Notes under the pieces: model-generated
Database searches by the model: none
What the model was told of the DNA's origin: nothing
What the model saw: the letters and a program-made list of their open reading frames with translations, nothing else
Assembly: GCA_900752275.1 (NCBI GenBank)
Contig: CAADUS010000030.1
Span: 1-16,674 of the forward strand
Direction: 5' to 3'
DNA length: 16,674 bases
Origin: an uncultured Collinsella sp.
GTDB taxonomy: Bacteria; Actinomycetota; Coriobacteriia; Coriobacteriales; Coriobacteriaceae
Part shown: positions 7,949 to 16,625 of the stretch, in pieces
Layout: the number at the start of each line of letters is the position of its first letter
Position numbering within the stretch: the first letter of the stretch is position 1
Position numbers and translations under genes: made by a program

Positions 7949-8422
7949 CTAGGAGCGGGTTTCCATCTTGGCGTGGCACTTGGGGCAGGTGACGCGGATC
8001 TTGCCCTTGCCCTTGGGGACGGACAACATCTGGCCGCAGTTGGGGCACTTGAGGTACGCCGTGGTCTTGCGACCCTTCCACATCTTCTTGGCCGTTCGCT
8101 TGGCGCGCTCAAAGTCTTCCTTGCTGGTGCCGGCCGCGCGCGAGGCGTTGGCAGCCGCAGTCCCGCCGCCCAAGCTGGCGACGAACTTGCCTAGGCCGGG
8201 GACGTTTGCGGTCGCCGTGACAAAGGCATCGTTCTCCTTGCGGCGCGCGTCGATGTTTTTGGACAGGCCGCGCAGCACGCCAATCACGATCACGGTGATG
8301 GCGATCCAGCTGAGCCACTGGATACGAGCCATCGATCCAATCATCGCGATGACGATTCCAGCAAAGCCCATCACGATGGTGAGTTCGTCGGCGCCGTTGC
8401 GGCCCTTCATAAAGTCATTCAT
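7949..8422 (-). CDS. Membrane-anchored zinc-ribbon protein
   Basis: 157 residues with two adjacent membrane helices near the N-terminus (about 14-33 and 35-50). A charged, Ala/Gly-rich linker follows, then a C-terminal zinc ribbon with CPNC at 126-129 and CPKC at 146-149, separated by a basic loop (VPKGKGKIRVT). The ribbon would face the cytoplasm if the short hairpin of helices keeps both ends inside. The function is unknown; such ribbons bind zinc and usually mediate protein or nucleic-acid contact. The start ATG at 8422 is preceded by GAAAGG about eight bases upstream. The open frame extends to 8533, but that part is translated repeat DNA (see 8468-8533). It is separated from csoR by that repeat, so it may or may not belong to the copper transcript. 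Confidence 0.82.
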   Translation of the reverse strand: MNDFMKGRNGADELTIVMGFAGIVIAMIGSMARIQWLSWIAITVIVIGVLRGLSKNIDARRKENDAFVTATANVPGLGKFVASLGGGTAAANASRAAGTSKEDFERAKRTAKKMWKGRKTTAYLKCPNCGQMLSVPKGKGKIRVTCPKCHAKMETRS

Positions 8423-8455
8423 GCGAATTGCCTTTCGTTCGATATGCTGCACGCC

Positions 8456-8461
8456 TTTATA
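8456..8461 (-). promoter_or_regulatory. Possible -10 element for the zinc-ribbon gene
   Basis: Minus-strand TATAAA, 34 bases before the ATG at 8422 and just downstream of the palindromic repeat. No good -35 is visible at 16-18 bases, since that position falls inside the repeat. If real, the repeat would supply the upstream part of the promoter. Confidence 0.3.
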
Positions 8462-8467
8462 CCCCTT

Positions 8468-8533
8468 TTGGTGCATTGAGGACAGGTTAATCTGCACCAA
8501 GGTGGTGCAACGTACCTGTCCCCCTTGCACCAA
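8468..8533. repeat. Nested palindromic repeat, TGGTGCA family, copy 1 (compact form)
   Basis: A 66-base element made of three nested inverted repeats. The outer one is TTGGTGCA (8468-8475) with TTGCACCAA (8525-8533). The middle one is GGACAGGT with ACCTGTCC. The inner one is TGCACC (8493-8498) with GGTGCA (8504-8509) around a five-base loop. Its outer end touches the csoR stop codon directly. The left 36 bases match the copy at 14436 at 32 of 36 positions. Confidence 0.88.
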
Positions 8534-8806
8534 TTACTTGGCGAGCTTGTCGACGACGCGTTCGATCTCGGCGAGCTTGGCGGCTTTGAGCTCCTCGTCG
8601 CCCGATTCGATGGCCGAGGCGACGCAGCCCTCGATGTGTGCCTTCAACACATCGGCGTTGATGCGGGCGATGAGCGCCTGCGTGGCCATGAGCTGCGTGG
8701 AGATGTCGACGCAGTAACGGTCCTCATCGACCATCCGCAGAATGCCGTCGATCTGGCCGCGTGCCGTCTTGAGCATGCGGGTCACCGATTTATGGTCTGC
8801 CATCAT
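8534..8806 (-). CDS. csoR: CsoR-family copper-sensing repressor
   Basis: 90-residue all-helical DNA-binding repressor of the CsoR/RcnR family. It binds operator DNA when metal-free and lets go on binding Cu(I). The family's copper ligands are present in the right places: Cys32 (YCVDI), His57 and Cys61 (KAHIEGC). That Cys-His-Cys set favours copper over the nickel, formaldehyde or sulfide sensors of the family. The N-terminal RMLKTARGQIDGILRMV helix is typical. The start is ATG 8806, with GAGGA seven or so bases upstream; a second ATG follows at once. It is the last gene of copA-copZ-csoR, and the matching operator lies in the copA promoter, so it should repress its own operon. Confidence 0.93.
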   Translation of the reverse strand: MMADHKSVTRMLKTARGQIDGILRMVDEDRYCVDISTQLMATQALIARINADVLKAHIEGCVASAIESGDEELKAAKLAEIERVVDKLAK

Positions 8807-8854
8807 GGCGGGTCCTCGTTTCTGGTCGATGGGATCGAATGCCTCTGGTAGCTG

Positions 8855-9076
8855 CTACGCGGCGGTCACGGACAGGGCGTGGAACTTCTCGCCGGCGCCC
8901 TCGACGGCGGCGGCGAGCTGCTCGGCGGTCACGGTGTCGGCGCACTCCACCTGGACGGTCTGGGTCTCGTGATCGGCATCGGCGGCGGTCACGCCGGCCA
9001 CGTTGAGCAGCGCGGTCTCGACAGTAGCGTCGCAGTGGCCGCACATAAGGCCGGAAGTCTTAATTGTGAAACGCAT
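8855..9076 (-). CDS. copZ: Small heavy-metal-binding (HMA) copper chaperone
   Basis: 73-residue single HMA-domain protein that would carry Cu(I) in the cytoplasm to or from the CopA pump. The metal site is GLMCGHCDA with Cys12 and Cys15, followed by the helix and beta strands expected of a ferredoxin-like fold (TVQVECADTVTAEQLAAAV). The length is normal for CopZ. The start ATG 9076 has GAGAGGAA upstream. A longer open frame to 9187 reads through the intercistronic palindrome and lacks a ribosome site. It sits between copA and csoR on the same strand, with 48 bases to csoR and 147 to copA. Confidence 0.9.
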   Translation of the reverse strand: MRFTIKTSGLMCGHCDATVETALLNVAGVTAADADHETQTVQVECADTVTAEQLAAAVEGAGEKFHALSVTAA

Positions 9077-9105
9077 GGGTATTCCTCTCTGTTGTGTCGG
9101 CTTTT

Positions 9106-9191
9106 CCGGGCACCCGACCTTGACCTTCAAGCCGTCGCTCACGTACCAAAGTACGCGTCGCTCCTCTTTCAGGTCAATCTCGGGCACCTGG
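9106..9191. repeat. 86-nt imperfect palindrome between copA and copZ
   Basis: The element is exactly symmetric around 9148/9149. The outer 21-base arms (9106-9126 and 9171-9191) match at 16 of 21 positions, including an unbroken TTGACCT/AGGTCAA. The centre is CGTAC-CAAA-GTACG (9142-9155). The zone between them pairs poorly but holds a direct repeat, CGTCGCTC (9133 and 9156). It could fold into a long hairpin in the copper transcript. There is no T tract, so it is not a simple terminator. Confidence 0.7.
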
Positions 9192-9223
9192 AAAACCCGT
9201 TCTAAATGGACGTAATGGTGAGC

Positions 9224-11566
9224 CTATTTTGCCACTTTAGGCTTAAAGGATTTCAGACGCAGCGCATTGCTTACGACGCAGACGCTCGAGAGGCTCATGG
9301 CCGCGGCGCCAAACATCGGCGAGAGCTGCCATCCGGTGAGCGGGAAGAACACGCCCGCCGCCAGCGGAATGCCAATGCCGTTGTAGAACAGCGCCCAGAA
9401 CAGGTCCTGCTTGATGTTGCGGATTGTGGCACGCGAAAGCTCGATGGCGCGGGCGACGTCCATGAGGTCGCTGCGCATGAGTACCACGTCGGCACCCTCC
9501 TTGGCGATATCGGCGCCGGTGCCGATAGCAAGGCCCACGTCGGCGCGCGCCAGGGCGGGGGAGTCGTTGATGCCGTCGCCCACCATGGCGACCTTGCCGC
9601 CCGCATCCTGCAGTTCGCGCACGTGGCGTTCCTTGTCGGCGGGGAGGACGTCGGCGATAACCTGCTCGCTGGTGAGTTCCACGCGGCGGGCGATGGCCTC
9701 GGCCGTCACGCGGTTGTCGCCGGTGAGCATACGCACATCGACACCGAGCGAACGCAGCGCGGCGATCGCCTCGGCACTCGTCTCCTTGACCTCGTCAGCC
9801 ACGGCGATGGTACCAACGAGTTCGCCATTCTTGGCAAAGAACAGCGGCGTTTTGCCCTCGGCAGCGAACTGCTCGGCAAGACCGGCGGGCACCTCCGCGC
9901 CCAGCTCGTTCATCAGGCGCGCGTTGCCGGCTGCGATGACATTCTGCCCCTCGCGCGCCGTGACGCCGCGACCGGGCACGGCGGCAAAGTCCTCGACCAT
10001 GCGTGCGACGATTCCGCGCGTCTCGCACTCGGCCACAATCGCCTCGGCCAGTGGGTGCTCGCTCTGGCGCTCTAGTGCGGCGGCAAGCTTGAGCAGCGCC
10101 TTTTCGCTCATGGCGGGCGAGCCATCGGCGCGCGCGGCAACCACAATATCGGTCACGGCAGGCTTGCCGCGGGTGACGGTGCCCGTCTTGTCGAGTACCA
10201 CGGTGCCCACGCTGCGCAGGTTCTCCAGCGCCTCGGCGCTCTTAAACAGGATGCCCATCTCGGCGCCCTTGCCGGTGCCCACCATAATGGCGACGGGCGT
10301 GGCCAGGCCCAGCGCGCACGGGCAGCTGATCACCAACACGGCCACGGCGGAGGTGAGCGCCTCGTTCACGCTGCCGGTCAGCGCCATCCACGCCACAAAG
10401 GTCACGGCCGAGATCGCAAACACCACGGGCACAAACACGCCGGCGACCTTATCGGCCATGCGGGCGATGGGCGCCTTGGTGGCGTTGGCGTCCTCGACGA
10501 GCTGGATGATTTTGGCGAGCGACGTGTCGGCACCCACGCGCGTAGCACGGAAGGTAAACGATCCGGTGCGGTTGACCGTGGCGGCGTTGACGGTGTCGCC
10601 GGCGGTCTTTTCCACGGGGATGGACTCGCCGGTGAGCGCACTCTCGTCCACGGCCGACGCGCCCTCGAGCACCACGCCGTCGACAGGGATGGACTCGCCG
10701 GGGCGCACACGCAGCACCTGGCCGGGAAGGATGCTGTCGACGTCCACGGTGGTTTCGGTGCCGTCATCGGCAACGACGGTCGCGGTCTTGGGTGCCAGGT
10801 CGATGAGCGCCTCGATGGCGCTGCCGGTCTTGGACTTGCTGCGCGTCTCGAGGTATTTGCCCACGGTGACGAGCGACAGGATGGTGCCGGCGCTCTCAAA
10901 ATACAGGTTGTCCATGCTCGTCATCATGGCCTCATGGACCTGCCCGGCGGCCAGCTGGTCGGCCATGATAAACATGGCGTAGAGCGACCAGGCAATGGAA
11001 GCGGTGGCACCGACGGCGATGAGGGCGTCCATGGTGGGCGCGCCGTGCACGAGCGACTTGAAGCCGTTGATAAAGTATGCGTCGTTGACGTAGACGATGG
11101 GGATGAGCAAGACGAGCTCGGTGAGCGCCAACGTCATGCTGTGGGTGTGGTCGGTGAAGACGCTGGGCACCGGCCAGCCGAGCATGTGTCCCATGCCTAT
11201 GTAGAACAGCGGAATGAGAAAGATGATTGAGATGATGAGGCGGGTGCGCATGGCGGAGGCAGTGGCCTCTAGCTTTTTGGTAGGCGACTCCATATGGGCG
11301 GCGCCGGTCCTGGCTTGCGCGTTGCCGCTTGAGTTGGCGGCATCGGTGCCCGTGCTGACGGGTGAGGCCGAGTAACCCGCGCGATCGACAGCGGTGCAGA
11401 TGTCGTCGGGGGAGACCTGCGCGGGGTCATAGTCCACCAACATGGAGCCGGCGAGCAGGTTGACCGCGACGCTTTGGACGCCGTCGAGCTTGCTGACGGC
11501 GTGGTCCACGTGTGCCTGGCAAGCGGCGCACGTCATGCCGCCCACGTCAAACTTATCTTGAGCCAT
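9224..11566 (-). CDS. copA: Copper-exporting P1B-type ATPase
   Basis: 780-residue membrane pump that exports Cu(I) at the cost of ATP. An N-terminal HMA domain carries Cys13 and Cys16 (GGMTCAACQ). Eight membrane helices are expected, with visible hydrophobic segments near 109-125, 144-161, 180-202, 222-237, 374-398, 403-425, 720-738 and 748-766. Catalytic parts are in order: TGES 312-315 (actuator), the transmembrane metal site CPC 415-417, phosphorylated Asp459 in DKTGT, His504-Pro505, GDGIND 663-668, then the Tyr728-Asn729 and MSLSS (757-761) copper ligands typical of the Cu(I) class. The start ATG at 11566 has AAAGGAG just upstream. It is first in the copA-copZ-csoR operon and under a CsoR-type operator. 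Confidence 0.96.
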   Translation of the reverse strand: MAQDKFDVGGMTCAACQAHVDHAVSKLDGVQSVAVNLLAGSMLVDYDPAQVSPDDICTAVDRAGYSASPVSTGTDAANSSGNAQARTGAAHMESPTKKLEATASAMRTRLIISIIFLIPLFYIGMGHMLGWPVPSVFTDHTHSMTLALTELVLLIPIVYVNDAYFINGFKSLVHGAPTMDALIAVGATASIAWSLYAMFIMADQLAAGQVHEAMMTSMDNLYFESAGTILSLVTVGKYLETRSKSKTGSAIEALIDLAPKTATVVADDGTETTVDVDSILPGQVLRVRPGESIPVDGVVLEGASAVDESALTGESIPVEKTAGDTVNAATVNRTGSFTFRATRVGADTSLAKIIQLVEDANATKAPIARMADKVAGVFVPVVFAISAVTFVAWMALTGSVNEALTSAVAVLVISCPCALGLATPVAIMVGTGKGAEMGILFKSAEALENLRSVGTVVLDKTGTVTRGKPAVTDIVVAARADGSPAMSEKALLKLAAALERQSEHPLAEAIVAECETRGIVARMVEDFAAVPGRGVTAREGQNVIAAGNARLMNELGAEVPAGLAEQFAAEGKTPLFFAKNGELVGTIAVADEVKETSAEAIAALRSLGVDVRMLTGDNRVTAEAIARRVELTSEQVIADVLPADKERHVRELQDAGGKVAMVGDGINDSPALARADVGLAIGTGADIAKEGADVVLMRSDLMDVARAIELSRATIRNIKQDLFWALFYNGIGIPLAAGVFFPLTGWQLSPMFGAAAMSLSSVCVVSNALRLKSFKPKVAK

Positions 11567-11613
11567 GGCTTCTCCTTTCTGTAGTTCGGTGGTGGAATTG
11601 TTAACCTGCCGAT

Positions 11614-11644
11614 ACTATACACCCATACCCCCTGGGGGTGTCTA
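11614..11644 (-). promoter_or_regulatory. Promoter of the copper operon, with 19-base spacer
   Basis: On the minus strand, TAGACA (11644-11639) matches the -35 at five of six bases and TATAGT (11619-11614) matches the -10 at five of six. The spacer is 19 bases, longer than the usual 17, and is almost filled by the copper operator. Transcription would start near 11607, giving a leader of about 40 bases before the copA ATG. Confidence 0.7.
11625..11641. promoter_or_regulatory. CsoR-type operator
   Basis: ATACCCCCTGGGGGTGT is a near-perfect palindrome with the C-tract/G-tract core seen at known CsoR operators. It lies between the -35 and -10 of the copA promoter, where a bound repressor would block RNA polymerase. 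The csoR gene is in the same operon. Confidence 0.85.
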
Positions 11645-11653
11645 GTACAGAAA

Positions 11654-11670
11654 GAAATGTATGACATTTC
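11654..11670. promoter_or_regulatory. Second palindrome upstream of copA promoter
   Basis: GAAATGT and ACATTTC, seven-base perfect arms around ATG, placed 10 bases upstream of the copA -35. The size and symmetry fit a dimeric regulator site, but it does not match a copper box I know. The regulator is unknown. Confidence 0.4.
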
Positions 11671-11718
11671 GATACAGATGAGGGTGGCTGCTCAATCGCT
11701 GGCAGCCCCTGTCAAACA

Positions 11719-11853
11719 TCTCAACCTGTAACATCTAACAGGGAAAATGACCTCTAACTGTTACAAATCGAGATTTTGTTTTGCGTGGCTGAGTTCTGTC
11801 TTGATCTGTAACGGTTCGGCCGGTTTTTGCTGAGCAGCTGTTGCAGATTGAGA
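11719..11853. repeat. Tandem pair of 55-nt hairpin repeats (units C3 and C4)
   Basis: Unit C3 (11719-11773) has arms TCTCAACCTGTAAC and GTTACAAATCGAGA. Unit C4 (11799-11853) has arms TCTTGATCTGTAAC and GTTGCAGATTGAGA. Arms of 14 and loops of exactly 27 bases are identical in layout to the pair at 6150-6285, with a linker of 25 instead of 26. Loop sequences differ between units while arms and spacing are kept. Most arm differences leave wobble pairs on one strand. It lies between the divergent copA and DEAD-box genes. Confidence 0.85.
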
Positions 11854-12126
11854 CAATCGGCCCAGACCCGCCCCGTCCGCCCCGTCATCTGTGGTTTACG
11901 TGGGGGCATGCGAAGCGCGGGTATACTAACCGGCGGCGAATCTGCTCCATCGCTTAGAGCTGCTGCGTCTGGACGGCGCGTGATAGGGCTGCCAAAGCGA
12001 TCGCCAGCGTGCTGAGCAACGTCCTCTCTGTGCGCACCCGTTTTTGTATGTATTAGCGCACTACCAAGCACGCTCGCGCGGCCGCATGCCGTGCCCATAA
12101 CGCGTGCAGATAAGGAACAACAACAT
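11854..12126 (+). promoter_or_regulatory. Promoter region and long leader of the DEAD-box gene
   Basis: About 270 bases with no supported gene. TATACT at 11922-11927 is a good -10; upstream TTTACG (11895-11900) is too far away (21 bases) to be a convincing -35. A start near 11934 would give a leader of about 190 bases, long but common for cold-shock RNA helicase messages. The ribosome site AAGGA is at 12112-12116, ten bases before the ATG at 12127. Confidence 0.4.
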
Positions 12127-14370
<2,244 letters not shown>

Positions 14371-14403
14371 CATACGCGTCGCGCGGTAAGGCGAGATGAG
14401 TTT

Positions 14404-14437
14404 GGGTCCCGAGCAGACGATGCTCGGGGCCCTTTTT
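14404..14437 (+). terminator. Rho-independent terminator of the DEAD-box gene
   Basis: GGGTCCCGAGCA (14404-14415) pairs with TGCTCGGGGCCC (14421-14432), one T-G wobble in 12, around the loop GACGA. Five T follow (14433-14437). It starts 33 bases after the stop codon. The last T residues are also the first bases of the adjacent TGGTGCA repeat. Confidence 0.93.
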
Positions 14438-14580
14438 GGTGCAAAGAGGTCAGGTTAATCTGCACCAACGTCTTGAAGTTGCGGTGGAATACGGACTGTT
14501 TTGGCCTTTTGAGCGGCTTTTCAGTCCCTATTTCACCGCAACTCACGATTGGTGCAAACAAACCTGTCCACGATGCACCA
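14436..14580. repeat. TGGTGCA-family palindromic repeat, copy 2, with a hairpin nested in its loop
   Basis: The left arm 14436-14471 matches copy 1 (8468-8503) at 32 of 36 bases. The right arm 14549-14580 carries the same ordered elements (TTGGTGCA, AACCTGTCC, TGCACCA). In copy 1 the two arms almost touch. Here they are separated by 77 bases (14472-14548), most of which form an independent hairpin (see 14477-14543). Confidence 0.85.
14477..14543. repeat. Long hairpin nested inside the TGGTGCA repeat
   Basis: AGTTGCGGTG (14477-14486) pairs perfectly with CACCGCAACT (14534-14543). The stem continues inward through GAATA/TATTT (one wobble), a single C-C mismatch, and GGACTG/CAGTCC. That is 21 pairs in all, with a 23-base T-rich loop (14499-14521). 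No second copy is seen in this window. Confidence 0.8.
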
Positions 14581-14792
14581 GAGTGAGGAGTGTCCCCAAG
14601 TGCCGCATTGTGGGTAACGCGTTTTATCAAATATGGCATTTATCTGCGGTAATGTTCTATTTCACCGCTGAGGACGACGTTTCATACCGCCTGCCGAACC
14701 GTGTTGCTGCCAAACAACTTTATAGGTCAGTGTGTTGCGTGTAGCAATTTCGCCCGGCCTCGCCTCCGGGCTGCCATGTGAGAGGGGATCTT
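14581..14792 (+). promoter_or_regulatory. Upstream region of the fused flavoprotein gene
   Basis: About 210 relatively AT-rich bases with no supported gene. I find no promoter with both boxes at normal spacing. TTGTGG at 14608 followed by TATGGC at 14632 is the nearest and is poor. A small palindrome, TTGC-GTGTA-GCAA, lies at about 14734-14746. A GC-rich hairpin, GCCCGG (14752-14757) with CCGGGC (14766-14771), comes shortly before the ribosome site. GTCCCCAA at 14592 recalls the gltD terminator arm. Confidence 0.35.
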
Positions 14793-16625
14793 ATGGCTCG
14801 ACTGCATGTAATGGAACGCAGCCACGCTCAGGCCGTCATGGACGACCTGCACGATGCGCTCGGACGTCGTCTGGCGGTGAGTTCGCTCGCTCCGTGTCCC
14901 GTTGAGTTTACGGCAGCGCTCGTCAACCTGTGCTCCACCCAGAGCTGCGGCAAGTGCACGCCCTGCCGCGTGGGCCTGAGCGCGCTGAGCGACCTGCTCG
15001 CCGATGTGCTCGAAGGGCGCGCCGATGAGTCCACGCTCAACCTTATTGAGCGCACGGCCCGCACCATCTACCTTTCGAGCGACTGCGCCATCGGCTACGA
15101 GGCCGGCGCCATGGCGCTCACGGCCATTCGCGGCTTCCGCGACGACTTTGAGCACCACATCCGCGAGCACTCCTGCGGCTTTGACCGCGAGGCCCGTGTC
15201 CCGTGCGTCTCAGGCTGCCCGGCGCACGTCGACATTCCCGGGTACATTTCGCTCGTTGAGGCCGGCCGCTATGCCGATGCCGTCAAGGTCATCCGCAAGA
15301 ACAATCCGCTTCCGCTCGTCTGCGGCCTGGTGTGCGAGCATCCCTGCGAGATGCACTGTCGCCGTGGCATGGTCGACGACCCCATGAACATCCTTGCCCT
15401 CAAGCGGTTTGCCGTTGAGCATAGCGACCTCAACGACCACAAGCCACATGTAGTGGACAACACTGGTAAGCGCGTCGCCGTGATCGGCGGCGGCCCGGCC
15501 GGTCTTTCTTGCGCCTACTACCTGGCCGTGATGGGCCACAAGGTGACCATTTTTGAGCAGCGCCACCACCTGGGTGGCATGCTGCGCTACGGAATCCCCA
15601 GCTATCGTCTGCCACGTGAGCGCCTGCAGGCCGAGATCGACTGGATCATGAGCGCCGGCATCGATGTGGAACTCGACCACTCCGTGAACGGCGAGGAGCT
15701 CGCCCGTCTACGCGACGAGTTCGATGCCGTCTACCTAGCCATCGGTGCCCACAGCGACAAGAAGCTCGGCCTTCCGGGCGAAGAGGCGCCCGGCGTTGAG
15801 TCGGCCGTCAAGATGCTGCGTGCCATCGGTGATGACGAGCTGCCCGACCTAAGCGGCCAGCGCGTGTGCGTCATCGGCGGCGGCAACGTTGCCATGGACG
15901 TGGCACGCTCTGCCGTGCGCTGCGGTGCCGAAAAGGTAAGCATCGTCTACCGCCGTCGCATCTGCGATATGACGGCCCAGGATGCCGAGATCGCCGGTGC
16001 CCAGGCCGAGGGCTGCGAAGTGCTGGAGCTGACAGCCCCGCTCGCCATCGAGACGGGCGAGGACGGTCGCGTGAACGGCCTGCGCGTGCAGCCGCAGATT
16101 ATCGGCGAGCCCCGCCGCGGTCGTCCGGCTCCGCGTGCCGCCGCCACGCCCGAGCACGTCATCCCCTGCGAGCGCGTGTTCGTCGCCATTGGCCAGGACA
16201 TCGAATCCAAGCCGTTTGAGGAGATGGGCATTGCCTGCAAGTGGGGCTGCGTCGTCACCGATTCGGATGGCGCCGTGCCCAACTTCGATGGCCTCTTTAG
16301 CGGCGGCGACTGCCAGACCGGCCCCGCTACCGTCATCCGCGCCATCAATGCCGGCCGCGTGGCTTCGGCAAACATCGACCGCTATCTGGGCTTCGACCAC
16401 AAGATCAAGCTCGACGTGGAGCTGCCGACCGTCCAGTTTAAGGGCAAGCACGAGTGCGGCCGCTGCGAGCTGGGCGAGCGCGAGGCCGGCGAGCGCATTC
16501 ACGATTGGAATCTGGTCGAGCAGGGTCTCACCGAGCAGGAGGCGCGCCAGGAGGCGAGCCGCTGCCTGCGCTGCGACCACTTTGGCTTTGGCGCGTTCCG
16601 CGGAGGGAGGAACCTGGAATGGTAG
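14793..16625 (+). CDS. NuoF-type iron-sulfur domain fused to GltD-like NAD(P)H flavoprotein
   Basis: 610-residue cytoplasmic redox protein. Residues about 40-125 match the C-terminal 4Fe-4S domain of NuoF/HydB: SCGKCTPCRVG gives Cys52, 55 and 58, with a fourth at Cys98. Residues about 130-540 are GltD-like: cluster cysteines 138, 142, 177, 181, 185 and 189, FAD motif GGGPAG 232-237, NAD(P)H motif GGGNVAMD 362-369, and closing SGGDCQTGPATVIRAI. A C-terminal tail adds CGRC (555-558) and CLRC (591-594), probably another cluster. The NuoF FMN and NADH domains are absent. Proteins of this layout accompany FeFe hydrogenases or formate dehydrogenases and pass electrons to or from NAD(P)H; that role is inferred. 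ATG 14793 is preferred to GTG 14778 because GAGAGGGG lies just upstream of it. The stop overlaps the next gene's start. Confidence 0.88.
   Translation: MARLHVMERSHAQAVMDDLHDALGRRLAVSSLAPCPVEFTAALVNLCSTQSCGKCTPCRVGLSALSDLLADVLEGRADESTLNLIERTARTIYLSSDCAIGYEAGAMALTAIRGFRDDFEHHIREHSCGFDREARVPCVSGCPAHVDIPGYISLVEAGRYADAVKVIRKNNPLPLVCGLVCEHPCEMHCRRGMVDDPMNILALKRFAVEHSDLNDHKPHVVDNTGKRVAVIGGGPAGLSCAYYLAVMGHKVTIFEQRHHLGGMLRYGIPSYRLPRERLQAEIDWIMSAGIDVELDHSVNGEELARLRDEFDAVYLAIGAHSDKKLGLPGEEAPGVESAVKMLRAIGDDELPDLSGQRVCVIGGGNVAMDVARSAVRCGAEKVSIVYRRRICDMTAQDAEIAGAQAEGCEVLELTAPLAIETGEDGRVNGLRVQPQIIGEPRRGRPAPRAAATPEHVIPCERVFVAIGQDIESKPFEEMGIACKWGCVVTDSDGAVPNFDGLFSGGDCQTGPATVIRAINAGRVASANIDRYLGFDHKIKLDVELPTVQFKGKHECGRCELGEREAGERIHDWNLVEQGLTEQEARQEASRCLRCDHFGFGAFRGGRNLEW

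Noticed and set aside
8423..8533. 37-residue N-terminal extension of the zinc-ribbon protein
   Set aside because: It is translated TGGTGCA repeat sequence with no ribosome site; ATG 8422 has GAAAGG upstream.
9077..9187. 37-residue N-terminal extension of the copper chaperone
   Set aside because: It reads through the intercistronic palindrome; CopZ-like proteins start close to the MxCxxC site, as the ATG at 9076 does.
11682..11709. GGGTGGCTGC / GCAGCC hairpin upstream of copA
   Set aside because: A modest six-pair stem with a bulge and no T tract. It could be chance in GC-rich DNA and has no second copy here.
14436..14580. CRISPR-like array
   Set aside because: Only nested inverted arms are present, with no direct repeats at regular spacing and no cas genes.
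14592..14599. Further copy of the gltD terminator palindrome
   Set aside because: Only eight bases (GTCCCCAA) match and no right arm follows, so it is too short to call a repeat copy by itself.
14752..14771. Riboswitch or attenuator before the fused flavoprotein gene
   Set aside because: Only a six-pair GC hairpin is visible, with no conserved riboswitch core and no alternative terminator.
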